The notes beneath the pieces are model-generated. The model did no database searches. It saw nothing but the letters and a program-made list of their open reading frames with translations, and was not told the DNA's origin. Below, one piece after another: positions 9,901 to 17,907 of a DNA stretch of 64,000 bases; positions within the stretch are counted from its first letter, which is position 1; each line of letters opens with the position of its first letter. Source of the stretch: Streptosporangiaceae bacterium NEAU-GS5 (GTDB lineage: Bacteria; Actinomycetota; Actinomycetes; Streptosporangiales; Streptosporangiaceae); NCBI GenBank assembly GCA_017592665.1, contig JAGFNW010000034.1, positions 17,235-81,234 of the forward strand, read 5' to 3'. Made by a program: the position numbers and the translations under genes.

Positions 9901-10010
9901 AGCGGCCCCTCGATCCGCCGGACGATGTACATGTTGTAGGACGTGTCGTCCGGATACATGCGCTGCAGCAGCCAGACCCGCTCCTGGGCGGGCGACAGCG
10001 GGGCTCTCAC
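6978..10010 (-). CDS. NRPS elongation module C-A-T, predicted basic amino acid
   Basis: NRPS module of 1010 residues. C domain about 1-430 with intact HHIVADG (129-135); A domain about 440-905 with FTSGSTGRPKG, TYGPTEGT, YRTGD and the catalytic Lys in LTRAGKVDR; carrier domain with LGGHSL (Ser about 949). Aligning by eye to the GrsA pocket gives D-A-E-D-I-G-T-V-I-K. An acidic Glu at position 239 and Asp at 278 suggest a basic side chain (Orn, Lys, Arg or similar); I know no exact match. The GTG start is used because it overlaps the upstream stop (GTGA) and the C fold starts directly there; the region further upstream in this frame lies inside the preceding gene. There is no epimerase domain. 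Confidence 0.9.
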   Translation of the reverse strand: MRAPLSPAQERVWLLQRMYPDDTSYNMYIVRRIEGPLDRTAFTAALGAVVDRHEGLRTRFAEVDGVPWAVVQEGWRPVIEWVDAPDELSARVILEDRVNRPFDLAAAPPLRVSVVTFGPDDHLLCAVPHHIVADGWSAVILLSDLAEFYSAHVLGRAPELPALPVQPGDYARWQRRRSDRAVPYWQDKLAEPPPPDLPMARARAVPPAERAAVWHRTTVALPVIRELERLARAGRASLFMVMMAAYQALVFRHTGRDDILTGTAVAGRDRVELEPMIGYVAQGVVLRGDLSGDPTFIELVERVRSEALDALNRPAVPFERLPHPVDAVMPSMLILHNHNEGAGRAFHGLEMSPYGSDLTQTKSGLLVEAWEIGGEFTLSIIGARELYDHEDLVCLAERFRRLLESAAAAPGTPISELDLWTPEDHKFLAATDEVAEPDFQPYTIGNGEVALVCGAETVSYAELETRVGRLAGGLRAAGVGRGDIVGVCLPRSPEAIVALLAVWRAGAAYLPLDPADPPERIASILTDAAAAGVVTRAVLPYRSFDPDVAGEPPETVNRPSDPAYVIFTSGSTGRPKGVVIDHRAVAARVAWMREAYELGPADRVVQFASLSFDAHVEEIFPALAAGAALLLLPEGAATLPDVLASPQGRSVSVLDLPTAYWHRLVDDLDEIAWPPALRLVILGGEQVLAPAVARWQERFARSARLVNTYGPTEGTVIATACDLVNDGERPPIGRPIDGASVRVADARGRPQPYGCAGELMIGGPGVAIGYLGRPGVTAAAFGPDPHGGTGGRRYRTGDRGRWRRDGRLEFLGRFDAQVKVRGFRIEPGEVESHLTALHGVREAYVTAVGDDLVAYVTGDHIDVAELRTGLAARLPRQFVPTAWVRLDALPLTRAGKVDRAALPPPDKPAAAERVPPRGDAEELVAGIWRDLLGVEPGAFDDFFALGGHSLMATRVAARLRRAVGVEVPIRTIFERPSVAGLAAAVEELVVAELAEMTDEEAYVLLAEEPS

Positions 10011-11761
10011 GTGTCCCCCAAACGGTCGAACAGCTCGTCGAGGTCTTCGGCGCTGAGGCCGTCCAGCTGGTCGCGGAGCGCCGCGATGTCGGCCAGGTCG
10101 AGGTCGTCGGGGTCGATCCGGTCCATCTCGCGGGCCAGCCCGGCGATCGTGGGGAACTCGAACAGCACCATGATCGGCACGGTCACCGCGTATCGGGACT
10201 GGACCCGGGCGATGATCTGGGTGGCGGCGAGCGAGTGCCCGCCGAGTTCGAAGAAGTCGTCGTCCACGCCGATGGGGGCGCTCGTGCCGAGCACGTCGGC
10301 CCAGATGGCGGCCAGCTCCCGCTCGACCACGGTCTGCGGCGCCCGGTAGGGCGTCGAGCTGGTCCACTGGGGCCGCGGCAGGGCGTTGCGGTCGAGCTTG
10401 CCGTTCGGAGTGAGCGGCAGCGCGTCGAGCGCGCCGACGTAGGACGGGATCATGTATTCGGGCAGCCGCGCGCGAAGCGCCGCCCGGTCGGGTGGCGGCG
10501 CTCCGACGGTGTGGCCGACCACGTAGGCGACCAGTTGCGGCTGGCCGTCCGGGCCCGGGCAGACGGTCGCCGCCGCCTGCCGGACCCCGTCGGAGGCCCG
10601 CAGGGCCGTCTCCACCTCGCCGAGCTCGATCCGGAATCCGCGGATCTTCACCTGCTGGTCGGCGCGGCCGAGGTATTCGAGCGTGCCGTCTGCCGTGTGG
10701 CGGGTGAGGTCGCCGGTGGCGTACATGCGGGCGCCGGACACGCCGGAGAACGGGTCGGGCAGGAAGCGGGACGCGGTCATCGCCGGCAGGCCGTGGTAAC
10801 CGCGGGCCACCCCGGCGCCGCCGATGTGGAGTTCGCCCTCCTCGCCGGGCGCGACCGGCCGCCCGTCAGGGCCGAGCAGGTAGAGCGTGGTCGCGGCGAT
10901 CGGCTTGCCGAGGTGGATGGGCTCGGCGCCGACGGGCCCGGCGGTGGACCAGACCGTGGTCTCGGTCGGGCCGTACACGTTCCACAGCAACGCGCCGTCG
11001 GCGAGGAGGGCGTCGGCGAGGTCACGCGGCAGGGCCTCGCCTCCGGAAAGCCGGGTCGTGATCTCCTTGGGCACCCCGCCCGACTCCAGCAGGATCCGCC
11101 AGGTGGCCGGGGTGGCCTGCATGAACGCCACGCCCTCCGCGACCGCCCTGGCGCGGAGGGCCGGGCCGTCCGAGGCCTCCGCGGTGGACGCGATCACCAC
11201 GCGGGCCCCGCACGTGAGCGGGAGCAGCAGTTCGAGCACGGAGATGTCGAACGACAGCGTGGTCACGGCAAGCCACGCGTCGCCCGGCCGCAGACCCAGC
11301 AGCGCGCCGAAGGAGCGCAGCAGGTTGGTCACCGCGCGCTGCGGCACCTCCACGCCCTTCGGCCGCCCGGTCGACCCCGAGGTGTACATGATGTAGGCGA
11401 GGTCGCCGGCCGGTCCGGTCTCCACGCAGGGGACGGCGGGCGGGTCGGCGCCGGTCAGGACCAGGTCGATCCCGGCGTCCTCGCGCATGAGCCGCAGCCG
11501 CTCGGCCGGGAAGGCCGGGTCGAGCGGCACGTAGGCCCCGCCGGCCGCCCAGACGGCCAGCAGCGCCACGAGCATCCCCGTCGTCCGCTCCATGCTGATC
11601 CCGACCGGGACCTCAGGCCCCACGCCGAGCCCGCGCAACCGCGCGGCCAGCGCGTCCACGCGCCGCAGCAGCGCGTCGTAGGTAAGCTCCCCGTCCGAGC
11701 CGGTCACGGCGACGGCGTCCGGCGTCGCCGCCCGCCACCGCCTTATCAATTCGAGCGTCAC
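10007..11761 (-). CDS. NRPS A-T didomain, predicted glycine-activating
   Basis: Protein of 584 residues: A domain about 1-455, carrier domain with LGGHSL (Ser about 510), then an acidic C-terminal tail of about 40 residues (DPDDLDLAD, SAEDLDELFD) that resembles a docking helix. A-domain motifs YTSGSTGRPKG, YGPTETT, YATGD and PNGKLDR are intact. Pocket residues read D-I-L-Q-L-G-V-V-W-K, close to the known glycine code DILQLGLIWK. It lacks a condensation domain, which is supplied by the separate gene immediately upstream (11758-13158). The module is thus split in two between C and A. The GTG start overlaps the upstream TGA. Confidence 0.9.
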   Translation of the reverse strand: MTLELIRRWRAATPDAVAVTGSDGELTYDALLRRVDALAARLRGLGVGPEVPVGISMERTTGMLVALLAVWAAGGAYVPLDPAFPAERLRLMREDAGIDLVLTGADPPAVPCVETGPAGDLAYIMYTSGSTGRPKGVEVPQRAVTNLLRSFGALLGLRPGDAWLAVTTLSFDISVLELLLPLTCGARVVIASTAEASDGPALRARAVAEGVAFMQATPATWRILLESGGVPKEITTRLSGGEALPRDLADALLADGALLWNVYGPTETTVWSTAGPVGAEPIHLGKPIAATTLYLLGPDGRPVAPGEEGELHIGGAGVARGYHGLPAMTASRFLPDPFSGVSGARMYATGDLTRHTADGTLEYLGRADQQVKIRGFRIELGEVETALRASDGVRQAAATVCPGPDGQPQLVAYVVGHTVGAPPPDRAALRARLPEYMIPSYVGALDALPLTPNGKLDRNALPRPQWTSSTPYRAPQTVVERELAAIWADVLGTSAPIGVDDDFFELGGHSLAATQIIARVQSRYAVTVPIMVLFEFPTIAGLAREMDRIDPDDLDLADIAALRDQLDGLSAEDLDELFDRLGDT

Positions 11762-13158
11762 TGCTGAGTACCCCCAAGTTGTGACAGCCGCCGCTCGGGA
11801 TCGGCCGCGGCCGCGTTCACCGTGTCGGTGAACGCACGTGCCAGCCGCGCTCCCGTGGCGGCTGTGAACAGATCGCTGTTGTACTCGAAGGCCCCGGTGA
11901 GCCCCTCGGGCCCCCGGTGCGCGTCCACCGACACGTCGGCCTTCGTACGGCCCTCAGCCAGCGAGCCGAGGATCTCCACCGAGAGGTCGGCCATGGTGGT
12001 GCGGAGCAGATCGGCCTTCGGCAGGTTGTGGGTCAGGTTGAACATGGCCTGGCACAGCGGCGGCCGGCTGAGGTCGCGCGGCAGCCGCAGCGCCCCGAGC
12101 ACGGCCTCGTACGGCGCCTCCGAATGCTGCAGGGCGGCCAATGTGGAGACCCGTGTGCGGCCCAGCAGCTCGGTGAAGGTCGGATCGCCCCGAAGATCAA
12201 CGCGGAGGGCGATGGTGTTGGACAGGTAGCCGAGCAGGCCGGGGAACTCGGTGCGGCCGGCCCCCACGACCGGCACCCCGACGCAGAAGTCGGGCTGCCC
12301 CGCCGCCCGTCCCAGCGTCGCCTGGTACGCCGCGAGCAGCGCCATGAAGAACGTGACCCGGCCGGCCCTCGCCACCTTGTCCAGCCGGGCCAAGTCCCTC
12401 GGCGGCAGGGCCAGTTCGACCTTGCCGCCGTGTCCGCTCCACCTGGCCGGCCGTGGCCGGTCGCCCGGCAGGTCGAGCGCCGGCGTCCCGGCGAGCCGGT
12501 CCGTCCAGTACGCCAGGTGGGCGGTCGTGTCGCGGCCCCGCTCCCAGGCCACGTAGTCGCGGTATTGGGCGGCGGGCGGCTCCAGGCCGGGCGCGCGCCC
12601 TTCACGGTGCGCCGCGTAGCACTCCGTGAACTCCCTCATCAGCGTGTCGAGCGACCAGCCGTCCACCGCGATGTGATGGATGACCAGGCACAGCGTGTAG
12701 TGGTCGGCGGCGTGCCTGGCCAGCGCGCCGCGGAGCGGCGGCTCGTTCGCCAGGTCGAAGGGGCGTTCGGCGAACTCCGTCAGCCCGGCGAGGTCGGCCC
12801 GCTGTTCGAACGCGACCGGGCCGGGCGGCAGGACGACCTGCACGGGCCGGTCGCCGACCAGGCGGAACCGGGTGCGCAGGATCTCGTGCCGCGCGACCAC
12901 CGCGGTGAGCGCCGCGGCCAGGCCCTGCGGGTCGACCGGCCCGTGGAGGCCGAGCGCCCAGCAGATGGAGTAGCTGGAGTCGCCCGGGTCGTAGCGCTGC
13001 AGGAACCACAGCCGCTCCTGGCCGGACGACAGCGGGCCCGCGTTCATGGCGGCGTCCACCTCGTCCGGCGGGCCCAGGGCGCGGCGCAGCGCCTCGCGGC
13101 GGGCAGGCGGCAGCGCCGCCAGCCGCTCGAGGAGGGCGGCGTGGGCGGACGAGGTCAA
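11758..13158 (-). CDS. Stand-alone NRPS condensation domain
   Basis: Protein of 466 residues holding one complete C domain. About 35 N-terminal residues rich in Leu, Ala and Arg form a predicted helix of the sort used for docking. The core starts with LSSGQERLWFL, and the catalytic motif HHIAVDG is intact (161-167). No A or T domain follows, so it most likely serves the Gly A-T protein encoded directly downstream. The TTG start at 13158 is chosen because it overlaps the stop of the MbtH gene (TTGA) and gives a full-length N-terminus; earlier in-frame starts lie within the MbtH gene in another frame. Confidence 0.85.
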   Translation of the reverse strand: MTSSAHAALLERLAALPPARREALRRALGPPDEVDAAMNAGPLSSGQERLWFLQRYDPGDSSYSICWALGLHGPVDPQGLAAALTAVVARHEILRTRFRLVGDRPVQVVLPPGPVAFEQRADLAGLTEFAERPFDLANEPPLRGALARHAADHYTLCLVIHHIAVDGWSLDTLMREFTECYAAHREGRAPGLEPPAAQYRDYVAWERGRDTTAHLAYWTDRLAGTPALDLPGDRPRPARWSGHGGKVELALPPRDLARLDKVARAGRVTFFMALLAAYQATLGRAAGQPDFCVGVPVVGAGRTEFPGLLGYLSNTIALRVDLRGDPTFTELLGRTRVSTLAALQHSEAPYEAVLGALRLPRDLSRPPLCQAMFNLTHNLPKADLLRTTMADLSVEILGSLAEGRTKADVSVDAHRGPEGLTGAFEYNSDLFTAATGARLARAFTDTVNAAAADPERRLSQLGGTQQ

Positions 13159-13334
13159 CGCGCGCCGCCCCGGACGCTGAGCGGGCGCATGTCCGTCCAG
13201 ACCTGCTCGATGTGCTCCAGGCACTCCTCGCGGGTGCCCTCGAATCCGGTCGCGGTCCAGCCGGCCGGCAGATCCCGATCGGCCCACCAGATCGAGTACT
13301 GCTCCTCGTGGTTCACGACCACGCGCATCATCAT
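13155..13334 (-). CDS. MbtH-family NRPS accessory protein
   Basis: A 59-residue protein. The MbtH signature is clear: an N-terminal NHEEQYSIWW, then PAGW, a Gly-rich turn, CLEHIEQVWTDMRP and a terminal SVR. MbtH proteins bind A domains and are often needed for their solubility and activity, so it probably assists one or more A domains of this operon. Three consecutive ATG codons (13334, 13331, 13328) are possible starts; the first overlaps the stop of the upstream gene (ATGA) and is used here. Its own stop overlaps the TTG of the lone C-domain gene. Confidence 0.93.
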   Translation of the reverse strand: MMMRVVVNHEEQYSIWWADRDLPAGWTATGFEGTREECLEHIEQVWTDMRPLSVRGGAR

Positions 13335-14635
13335 GGCTCCTTAACGGCATTCTTGATCAAGAGCTGCTCGACCCCGGCGAGCATCGCGTACGCGGTCTCA
13401 CGCGGCAGGTGCGCGGTGTCGACCAGCAGGTAGAGCTGGCAGGTGTGGGTGGCCTGGCCCGTGGCGAAGAAGACGGTCCCGTCCACGTGCGGCCAGGCCC
13501 CGACGAAGAACGTGCGCGTCTTCGCGGCCAGCTCGGTCAGGTCCCCGTCGGGCAGATTGGGCCAGTCGGCCACGATCCGGCCGTCGTTGAAGTAGGCGGA
13601 CAGGTCGATCGGGCCGCCCCGCGCGCGCTCGCAGTCATCGCGCAGCGCCCGCATGGCGTACGGGTCGTAGCACGCGTGCCGGTAGGCGGCCAGGGCCTGG
13701 CGGTGCCCGGCCCGGACGGCCGCGGGGAAGCCCTGGTCGGGCGCGTCGGGCAGGTCGAGGACGAACAGCCCGTCCTGGGTCATCGTGCCGACCATGGACC
13801 GGGTGCGCTCCTGGTGCCGGTTGGCCACGATCCACTGCATGACCGCGGTCCGCCGCCCGAGCGCGTCCGCCATGACCGTGGCGCAGGCCGTGCCGAGCAC
13901 GCTCGTCGTGCTGACCGAGCAGCGGCGGGCGATGGCCCGCGCGGCCACTCCGGCGGCGGCCGACTCCATGCCGATCCGGACGTAGCGCGGCTCCTCCGGC
14001 TCGATCTCGCGGTCGACCAGCCTCTGCGGCACCCGCTCCAGGTGGGACCGCCAGTAGCGCAGCTCCCGGTCGCAGTCGCGCTCCAGCCCGGTCAGGTCGA
14101 GGGGCTGGCACGCGGGGGCGGAAAGCTGTTCTCCGGCGATCAGGGGCCGCCATTCCGAGGCGATCACGTCGAGGGACCACGCGTCGACGGCCATGTGGGT
14201 GAAGGCGAAGGCAGCCGCGCGCGGCTGCCCGTCGGCGAGGACGAGCGCGCAGCGCATGGGCAGCTCGCTGTCGTAGCGGAAGCCCTTGGCGGCCAGCTCC
14301 TCGGCGAGCTCCTTGGCCAGCGCGAGCGGCCGCCGGTCGCCGGCCTCGTAGAGGTCGACGGTCAGCGTGCCGCTGCGGGTGATCCGCTGGGTGCGCCCCT
14401 CCCACGTGGTGCGCAGCGACTCGTGCCGTTCGAGCAGGGCCCGCAGGGCGCCGAGCACGCGGTCCAGGCCGGGCCGCCCGGGGACGGCCAGCGTCCAGGC
14501 CATGTTGAAGTAGGGGTCGCCGTCGTCCAGCCACTCGGTGAGCCGCCAGATGTGCCGCTGTCCCCAGGTCATGGGGCCTTCGCCGTCCCGCTGACCTGTG
14601 AACGGCACCGCGACCGCGCGCTTCCAGCCGCTCAC
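13331..14635 (-). CDS. Free-standing condensation-domain-like protein, second atypical copy
   Basis: Protein of 434 residues with a C-domain fold and no other domain. It shares the WGQRHIW start (about 24-30) and general plan with the product of 5617-6981. The HHxxxDG motif is THMAVDA (146-152): the second His and Asp are kept, the first His and the Gly are lost. The position directly after the free carrier protein gene suggests that it acts on a chain bound to that carrier, for example joining an acyl starter to the first amino acid, but this is inference. The GTG start overlaps the stop of the carrier-protein gene (GTGA). Confidence 0.8.
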   Translation of the reverse strand: MSGWKRAVAVPFTGQRDGEGPMTWGQRHIWRLTEWLDDGDPYFNMAWTLAVPGRPGLDRVLGALRALLERHESLRTTWEGRTQRITRSGTLTVDLYEAGDRRPLALAKELAEELAAKGFRYDSELPMRCALVLADGQPRAAAFAFTHMAVDAWSLDVIASEWRPLIAGEQLSAPACQPLDLTGLERDCDRELRYWRSHLERVPQRLVDREIEPEEPRYVRIGMESAAAGVAARAIARRCSVSTTSVLGTACATVMADALGRRTAVMQWIVANRHQERTRSMVGTMTQDGLFVLDLPDAPDQGFPAAVRAGHRQALAAYRHACYDPYAMRALRDDCERARGGPIDLSAYFNDGRIVADWPNLPDGDLTELAAKTRTFFVGAWPHVDGTVFFATGQATHTCQLYLLVDTAHLPRETAYAMLAGVEQLLIKNAVKEP

Positions 14636-14883
14636 GTCCGTGTCCTGTCTGTGTGGCCGGCTATGTAGGTGACCAGGCCGTCGAGCGTGTCGATCGCTCC
14701 TGGGTCGGTCACGAGGTCGAGGTCGACGCCGAACTCGTCCTCGATGGCGTCGATCAGCCGGATGTAGGTCAGCGAGGTGACGCCGAGCGCGGGCAGCGTG
14801 CAGTCGGCGGCGAGGATGTCGGGCACGGCCAGGTCGCCGCCGCTGGCCACGGAGACCAGCTCGGCGACGCGTTCCCTCAGCAT
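14632..14883 (-). CDS. Free-standing acyl/peptidyl carrier protein
   Basis: An 83-residue four-helix carrier protein. The phosphopantetheine site is LGVTSL, with Ser37 as the attachment residue; Thr replaces the usual Asp before Ser. The acidic helix II that follows (DAIEDEFGVDLDL) is typical of ACPs that receive substrate from a partner enzyme in trans. The nearby free-standing AMP-ligase (16408-17907) is the obvious candidate loader. The ATG overlaps the last seven bases of the C-T gene. The E1/E2 proteins encoded at 23750-27315 are an alternative source of its acyl group. Confidence 0.85.
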   Translation of the reverse strand: MLRERVAELVSVASGGDLAVPDILAADCTLPALGVTSLTYIRLIDAIEDEFGVDLDLVTDPGAIDTLDGLVTYIAGHTDRTRT

Positions 14884-16415
14884 GCCGCGGCCTCCTTGGC
14901 CCGCGCGCCGGCGATCTCGGCGGCGATGCCCAGCACGGTCGGGGCGTCGATGAACACCTCGAACGACAGCTCGACGTCGAACCGCTCGCGCACCCGGGCG
15001 ATGATCTGGGTGATCGACAGCGAGTGCCCGCCGAGGTCGAACAGGTCGTCGTCCGGCCGCACGTCGTCGATCTCCAGGACCTCCCGCCAGATGGCCAGGA
15101 CCTGCTCGACCACCTCGGGGTCGGACTCCTCGGGCTGCGTCTCCCCGGTCAGGTCAGGCGTGACCGGGAAGACGCGGGCGGGAAGGGGCAGGTCGCCGAC
15201 CGGGGTCGCCGGGTCGGCCGCGAGCAGGGCGCGCAGGGCGTTGGCCAGGTCCTCGGCGTCGGCCCGGGTCACCACCTGCGGGTTGATCTGCAGCTTCGCG
15301 TCGAATCCGGCGCCCGACTCCACCACCTGGACGTGCAGCGAGCCGCGGACCCAGCCGTTGAAGACGGCCCAGTCGACGGTCGCGGTCGTCCCGGCGAAGA
15401 CCGGATCGGGCGTGTCGCGCCTCCGGTGGCTGACCGAGACCGGCAGCAGGGCCGTGCGCGGCGACACCCCGCCGAGGGCGCGGGCCACCGGGACCTCGCG
15501 GTGCCGGTAGGCGGCCCGCAGCTCGTCCCGCACGGCGCGCGCGGTCTCCCCGTACGTCCCTGCGGGCGCGGTGAACAGCGGGATCTCATTGACGAAGTAG
15601 CCGATGTGGTCCTTGGTCTCCGGGGTCCGGGTCGACACGTCCACGGCGAGGGCCGGGCTCGGGTTGCCGTAGCCGTACAGGGCTAAGGACAGGGCCGTGA
15701 GCAGGGCCTCGAACCGGGTGACGCCGAGCCGCTCGGCCGCGGCCGGCAGGCCGTCGAGGAACAGCGGGACCGTCTCCCCCAGAGTGGCCCGCAGCGACGC
15801 CGGCCTGCCGCCCGGCAGCAGCGGGGACTCCTCGCGCCACCTGCCGCGCCAGAACTCGGCCGCCTCATCCAGGGCGAGGGGCGCGTTCGGCGGCGGGGTG
15901 AGCGGCGCGAGCGCCGATCCGCCGTACGCGGCGGCGAGGTCGGCCAGCAGCACGTCCTTCGACAGGCCGTCGAACACGATGTGGTGCGCGACGACGCGCA
16001 GCACGTGCCGGTCGGGCGCCGTGCGGTACAGCGTGAACCGGGCCGGCGGCCCCTCCTCGACGTCGAGCGGGCGGTGGTCGTCCCGGCCCGGGTCGCCGAC
16101 CGCGAGGCTGATCAGCGGCTTGGCCGAGCCGTAGGTGACGGCGAAGCGGCCGTCGCGCTCGGCGAACGTGGCCGTGAGCGCCGGGTGGCGCGCCACGACG
16201 GCGGCGCACGCGGCCATCAGCGCGTCGGCGTCCAAAGGCCCCTCGAACCGCACCGTCAACGGCATCTGATGAACGGCTCCCCCGAGCCCCGTGCGCTCGG
16301 TGATCCACATCGCATGCTGCACCGCGGATGCGAGTTCAGCTTCACCAGGCCCCGAAAGCGATCGCTCGCCCTCGCCGGGGTCGCCGGACGACCCCTTCCG
16401 GACGTTGTCAGTCAT
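14877..16415 (-). CDS. NRPS C-T didomain lacking an adenylation domain
   Basis: Protein of 512 residues: a condensation domain with intact HHIVFDG (144-150) and a C-terminal carrier domain with LGGHSL (Ser about 465). No A domain lies between them; the join falls around residues 405-430. The carrier must therefore be charged in trans by one of the A domains of the operon or by the AMP-ligase encoded upstream. A hydrophilic N-terminal tail of about 25 residues precedes the fold. The ATG overlaps the last eight bases of the AMP-ligase gene. Confidence 0.87.
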   Translation of the reverse strand: MTDNVRKGSSGDPGEGERSLSGPGEAELASAVQHAMWITERTGLGGAVHQMPLTVRFEGPLDADALMAACAAVVARHPALTATFAERDGRFAVTYGSAKPLISLAVGDPGRDDHRPLDVEEGPPARFTLYRTAPDRHVLRVVAHHIVFDGLSKDVLLADLAAAYGGSALAPLTPPPNAPLALDEAAEFWRGRWREESPLLPGGRPASLRATLGETVPLFLDGLPAAAERLGVTRFEALLTALSLALYGYGNPSPALAVDVSTRTPETKDHIGYFVNEIPLFTAPAGTYGETARAVRDELRAAYRHREVPVARALGGVSPRTALLPVSVSHRRRDTPDPVFAGTTATVDWAVFNGWVRGSLHVQVVESGAGFDAKLQINPQVVTRADAEDLANALRALLAADPATPVGDLPLPARVFPVTPDLTGETQPEESDPEVVEQVLAIWREVLEIDDVRPDDDLFDLGGHSLSITQIIARVRERFDVELSFEVFIDAPTVLGIAAEIAGARAKEAAAC

Positions 16416-17907
16416 CTTCGATCCTTTCCTGGTATCGCTGGTCGATCAGAGCCGGGAGCCGGCGCTTGAGCACCTTGCCCGACTGGTTCTTCGGCAGGGC
16501 GTCCAGCACGGCGACCCGTTCGGGCAGCTCGTGCCGTGCGACCCGGCCGGACAGAAAGTCACGTACGCTCACCTGCGACAGCTCGCGCCCGGCGCGCGGC
16601 ACGACCGCGGCGGCCAGCACCGCGCCGAGCACGGGATGCGGCAGCCCGAACACGGCCGCCTCGGCCACGTCGGGATGCTCGTAGAGCGCGGCCTCGACCT
16701 GCAGCGTCGAGACCTTGAACGCGCCCGACTTGACCACGTCGCTCTCGCGGTCGACGAGATAGAGGTAGCCGTCCGCGTCGAGATAGCCGAGGTCGCCCAT
16801 GCGCACCCAGCCGTCGCGGAAGCCGGACTGGCCGCCCTCGGGCCGCCCGTAGTAGGCGCGCGGCGCGGTCGGCGAGCGCAGCCACACCTCGCCGATCTCG
16901 CCGGCCGGCAGCGGCTCGCCGCTCTCGTCGCCGACGCGTAGGTCGCTGCCGAGCGCGGCCTTGCCGAGCGCGCCCGGGCGGGCCGGATCGTAGATCATGA
17001 TGGTCTGGGCCGGCGCCGCTTCGGTGGAGGTGTAGTAGTTGGTGACGGTCGCGCGGGGGAAGGCCTTGGCCAGCCGGGCCGCCACCGCTGGGGGCAGCGC
17101 CGCGGCGGCCGAGCCGAGCAGGCGCACGCTCGACAGGTCGTGCCGGTCGGGCATGCCCGCGTCGAGCAGTTCGATGGCCATAGAAGGGACGAGGAAGACC
17201 GTGCCCACCGCATACGCCTCGATCAGCCGGGCGAACCGCGCCGGGGTGAAGCGCGGGAGGGTGAGCATGGCCGGGTGCGCGTCGAGCGCGTTCATCAGCA
17301 TGGTCTGACCGGCGTTGGTGCCGATCGGGAAGGCGTGCAGCAGGTGCCCCGAATGGCGGAACCTGCGCCGGTTGGGCCGGGTCTCCACGCCGTAGACCAG
17401 GTTGGCGTGACTGGCGATCACGCCTTTGGAGCGGCCGGTGGTGCCCGAGGTGTAGAGGATCTGGGCCGGGTCGCTCGACCGGGCCGTGCCGGTCAGCGGG
17501 CCGTCGATCGATGATTCCGGCGGCGGCGCGGCCCACCAGGGGCCCGACGGCGGCTGCTGCGCGCCGTGCAGGACCGCGACCGCGTCGCAGTCGTCCAGCA
17601 TGTACGCGGCCTCGGCCGGCGCGAGCCGGTCGGACAGGGGGACGGCGACCGCGCCGGCCGCCTGGACCCCGCAGAAGCTCACCGCGAAGCCGATCCAGTC
17701 GCGCGCGCCGAACAGCAGGCCGACCCGGTCGCCGCGGCGCACGCCGCGGGAGCCGATCCAGGCGGCGACGGCGGCCGCGCGGCGCTCCCATTCGGCGAAC
17801 GTGAGCTCGCCGGCCCCCTCGACGATGATCGCCACCTTGTCCGGGTCCTGCGCGGCGCGGAGCGCGAGGACCTCGGGAACCGTTCGCGGCGCATGTGGAG
17901 TGGTCAT
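16408..17907 (-). CDS. Free-standing AMP-dependent ligase (acyl-ACP/CoA ligase) of the NRPS operon
   Basis: ANL-superfamily enzyme of 499 residues. Visible motifs: LYTSGTTGRSKG (about 151-162), YYTSTEAAPAQT, MGDLGYLDADG, and the catalytic Lys in QSGK (about K478). The active-site region is not that of an amino-acid A domain (no FDxS core and no YGPTE), so it more likely activates a carboxylic or aryl acid and passes it to a carrier or CoA. In context it could load the free ACP or the A-less carrier in the C-T protein. The ATG overlaps the stop of the large NRPS gene. Confidence 0.85.
   Translation of the reverse strand: MTTPHAPRTVPEVLALRAAQDPDKVAIIVEGAGELTFAEWERRAAAVAAWIGSRGVRRGDRVGLLFGARDWIGFAVSFCGVQAAGAVAVPLSDRLAPAEAAYMLDDCDAVAVLHGAQQPPSGPWWAAPPPESSIDGPLTGTARSSDPAQILYTSGTTGRSKGVIASHANLVYGVETRPNRRRFRHSGHLLHAFPIGTNAGQTMLMNALDAHPAMLTLPRFTPARFARLIEAYAVGTVFLVPSMAIELLDAGMPDRHDLSSVRLLGSAAAALPPAVAARLAKAFPRATVTNYYTSTEAAPAQTIMIYDPARPGALGKAALGSDLRVGDESGEPLPAGEIGEVWLRSPTAPRAYYGRPEGGQSGFRDGWVRMGDLGYLDADGYLYLVDRESDVVKSGAFKVSTLQVEAALYEHPDVAEAAVFGLPHPVLGAVLAAAVVPRAGRELSQVSVRDFLSGRVARHELPERVAVLDALPKNQSGKVLKRRLPALIDQRYQERIEDD

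Noticed and set aside
7167..10349. Very long open frame on the plus strand opposite the NRPS genes (about 1060 codons)
   Set aside because: It is Arg/Gly/Pro/Ala-rich without domains and mirrors the codon bias of the real minus-strand genes; typical antisense shadow in high-GC DNA.
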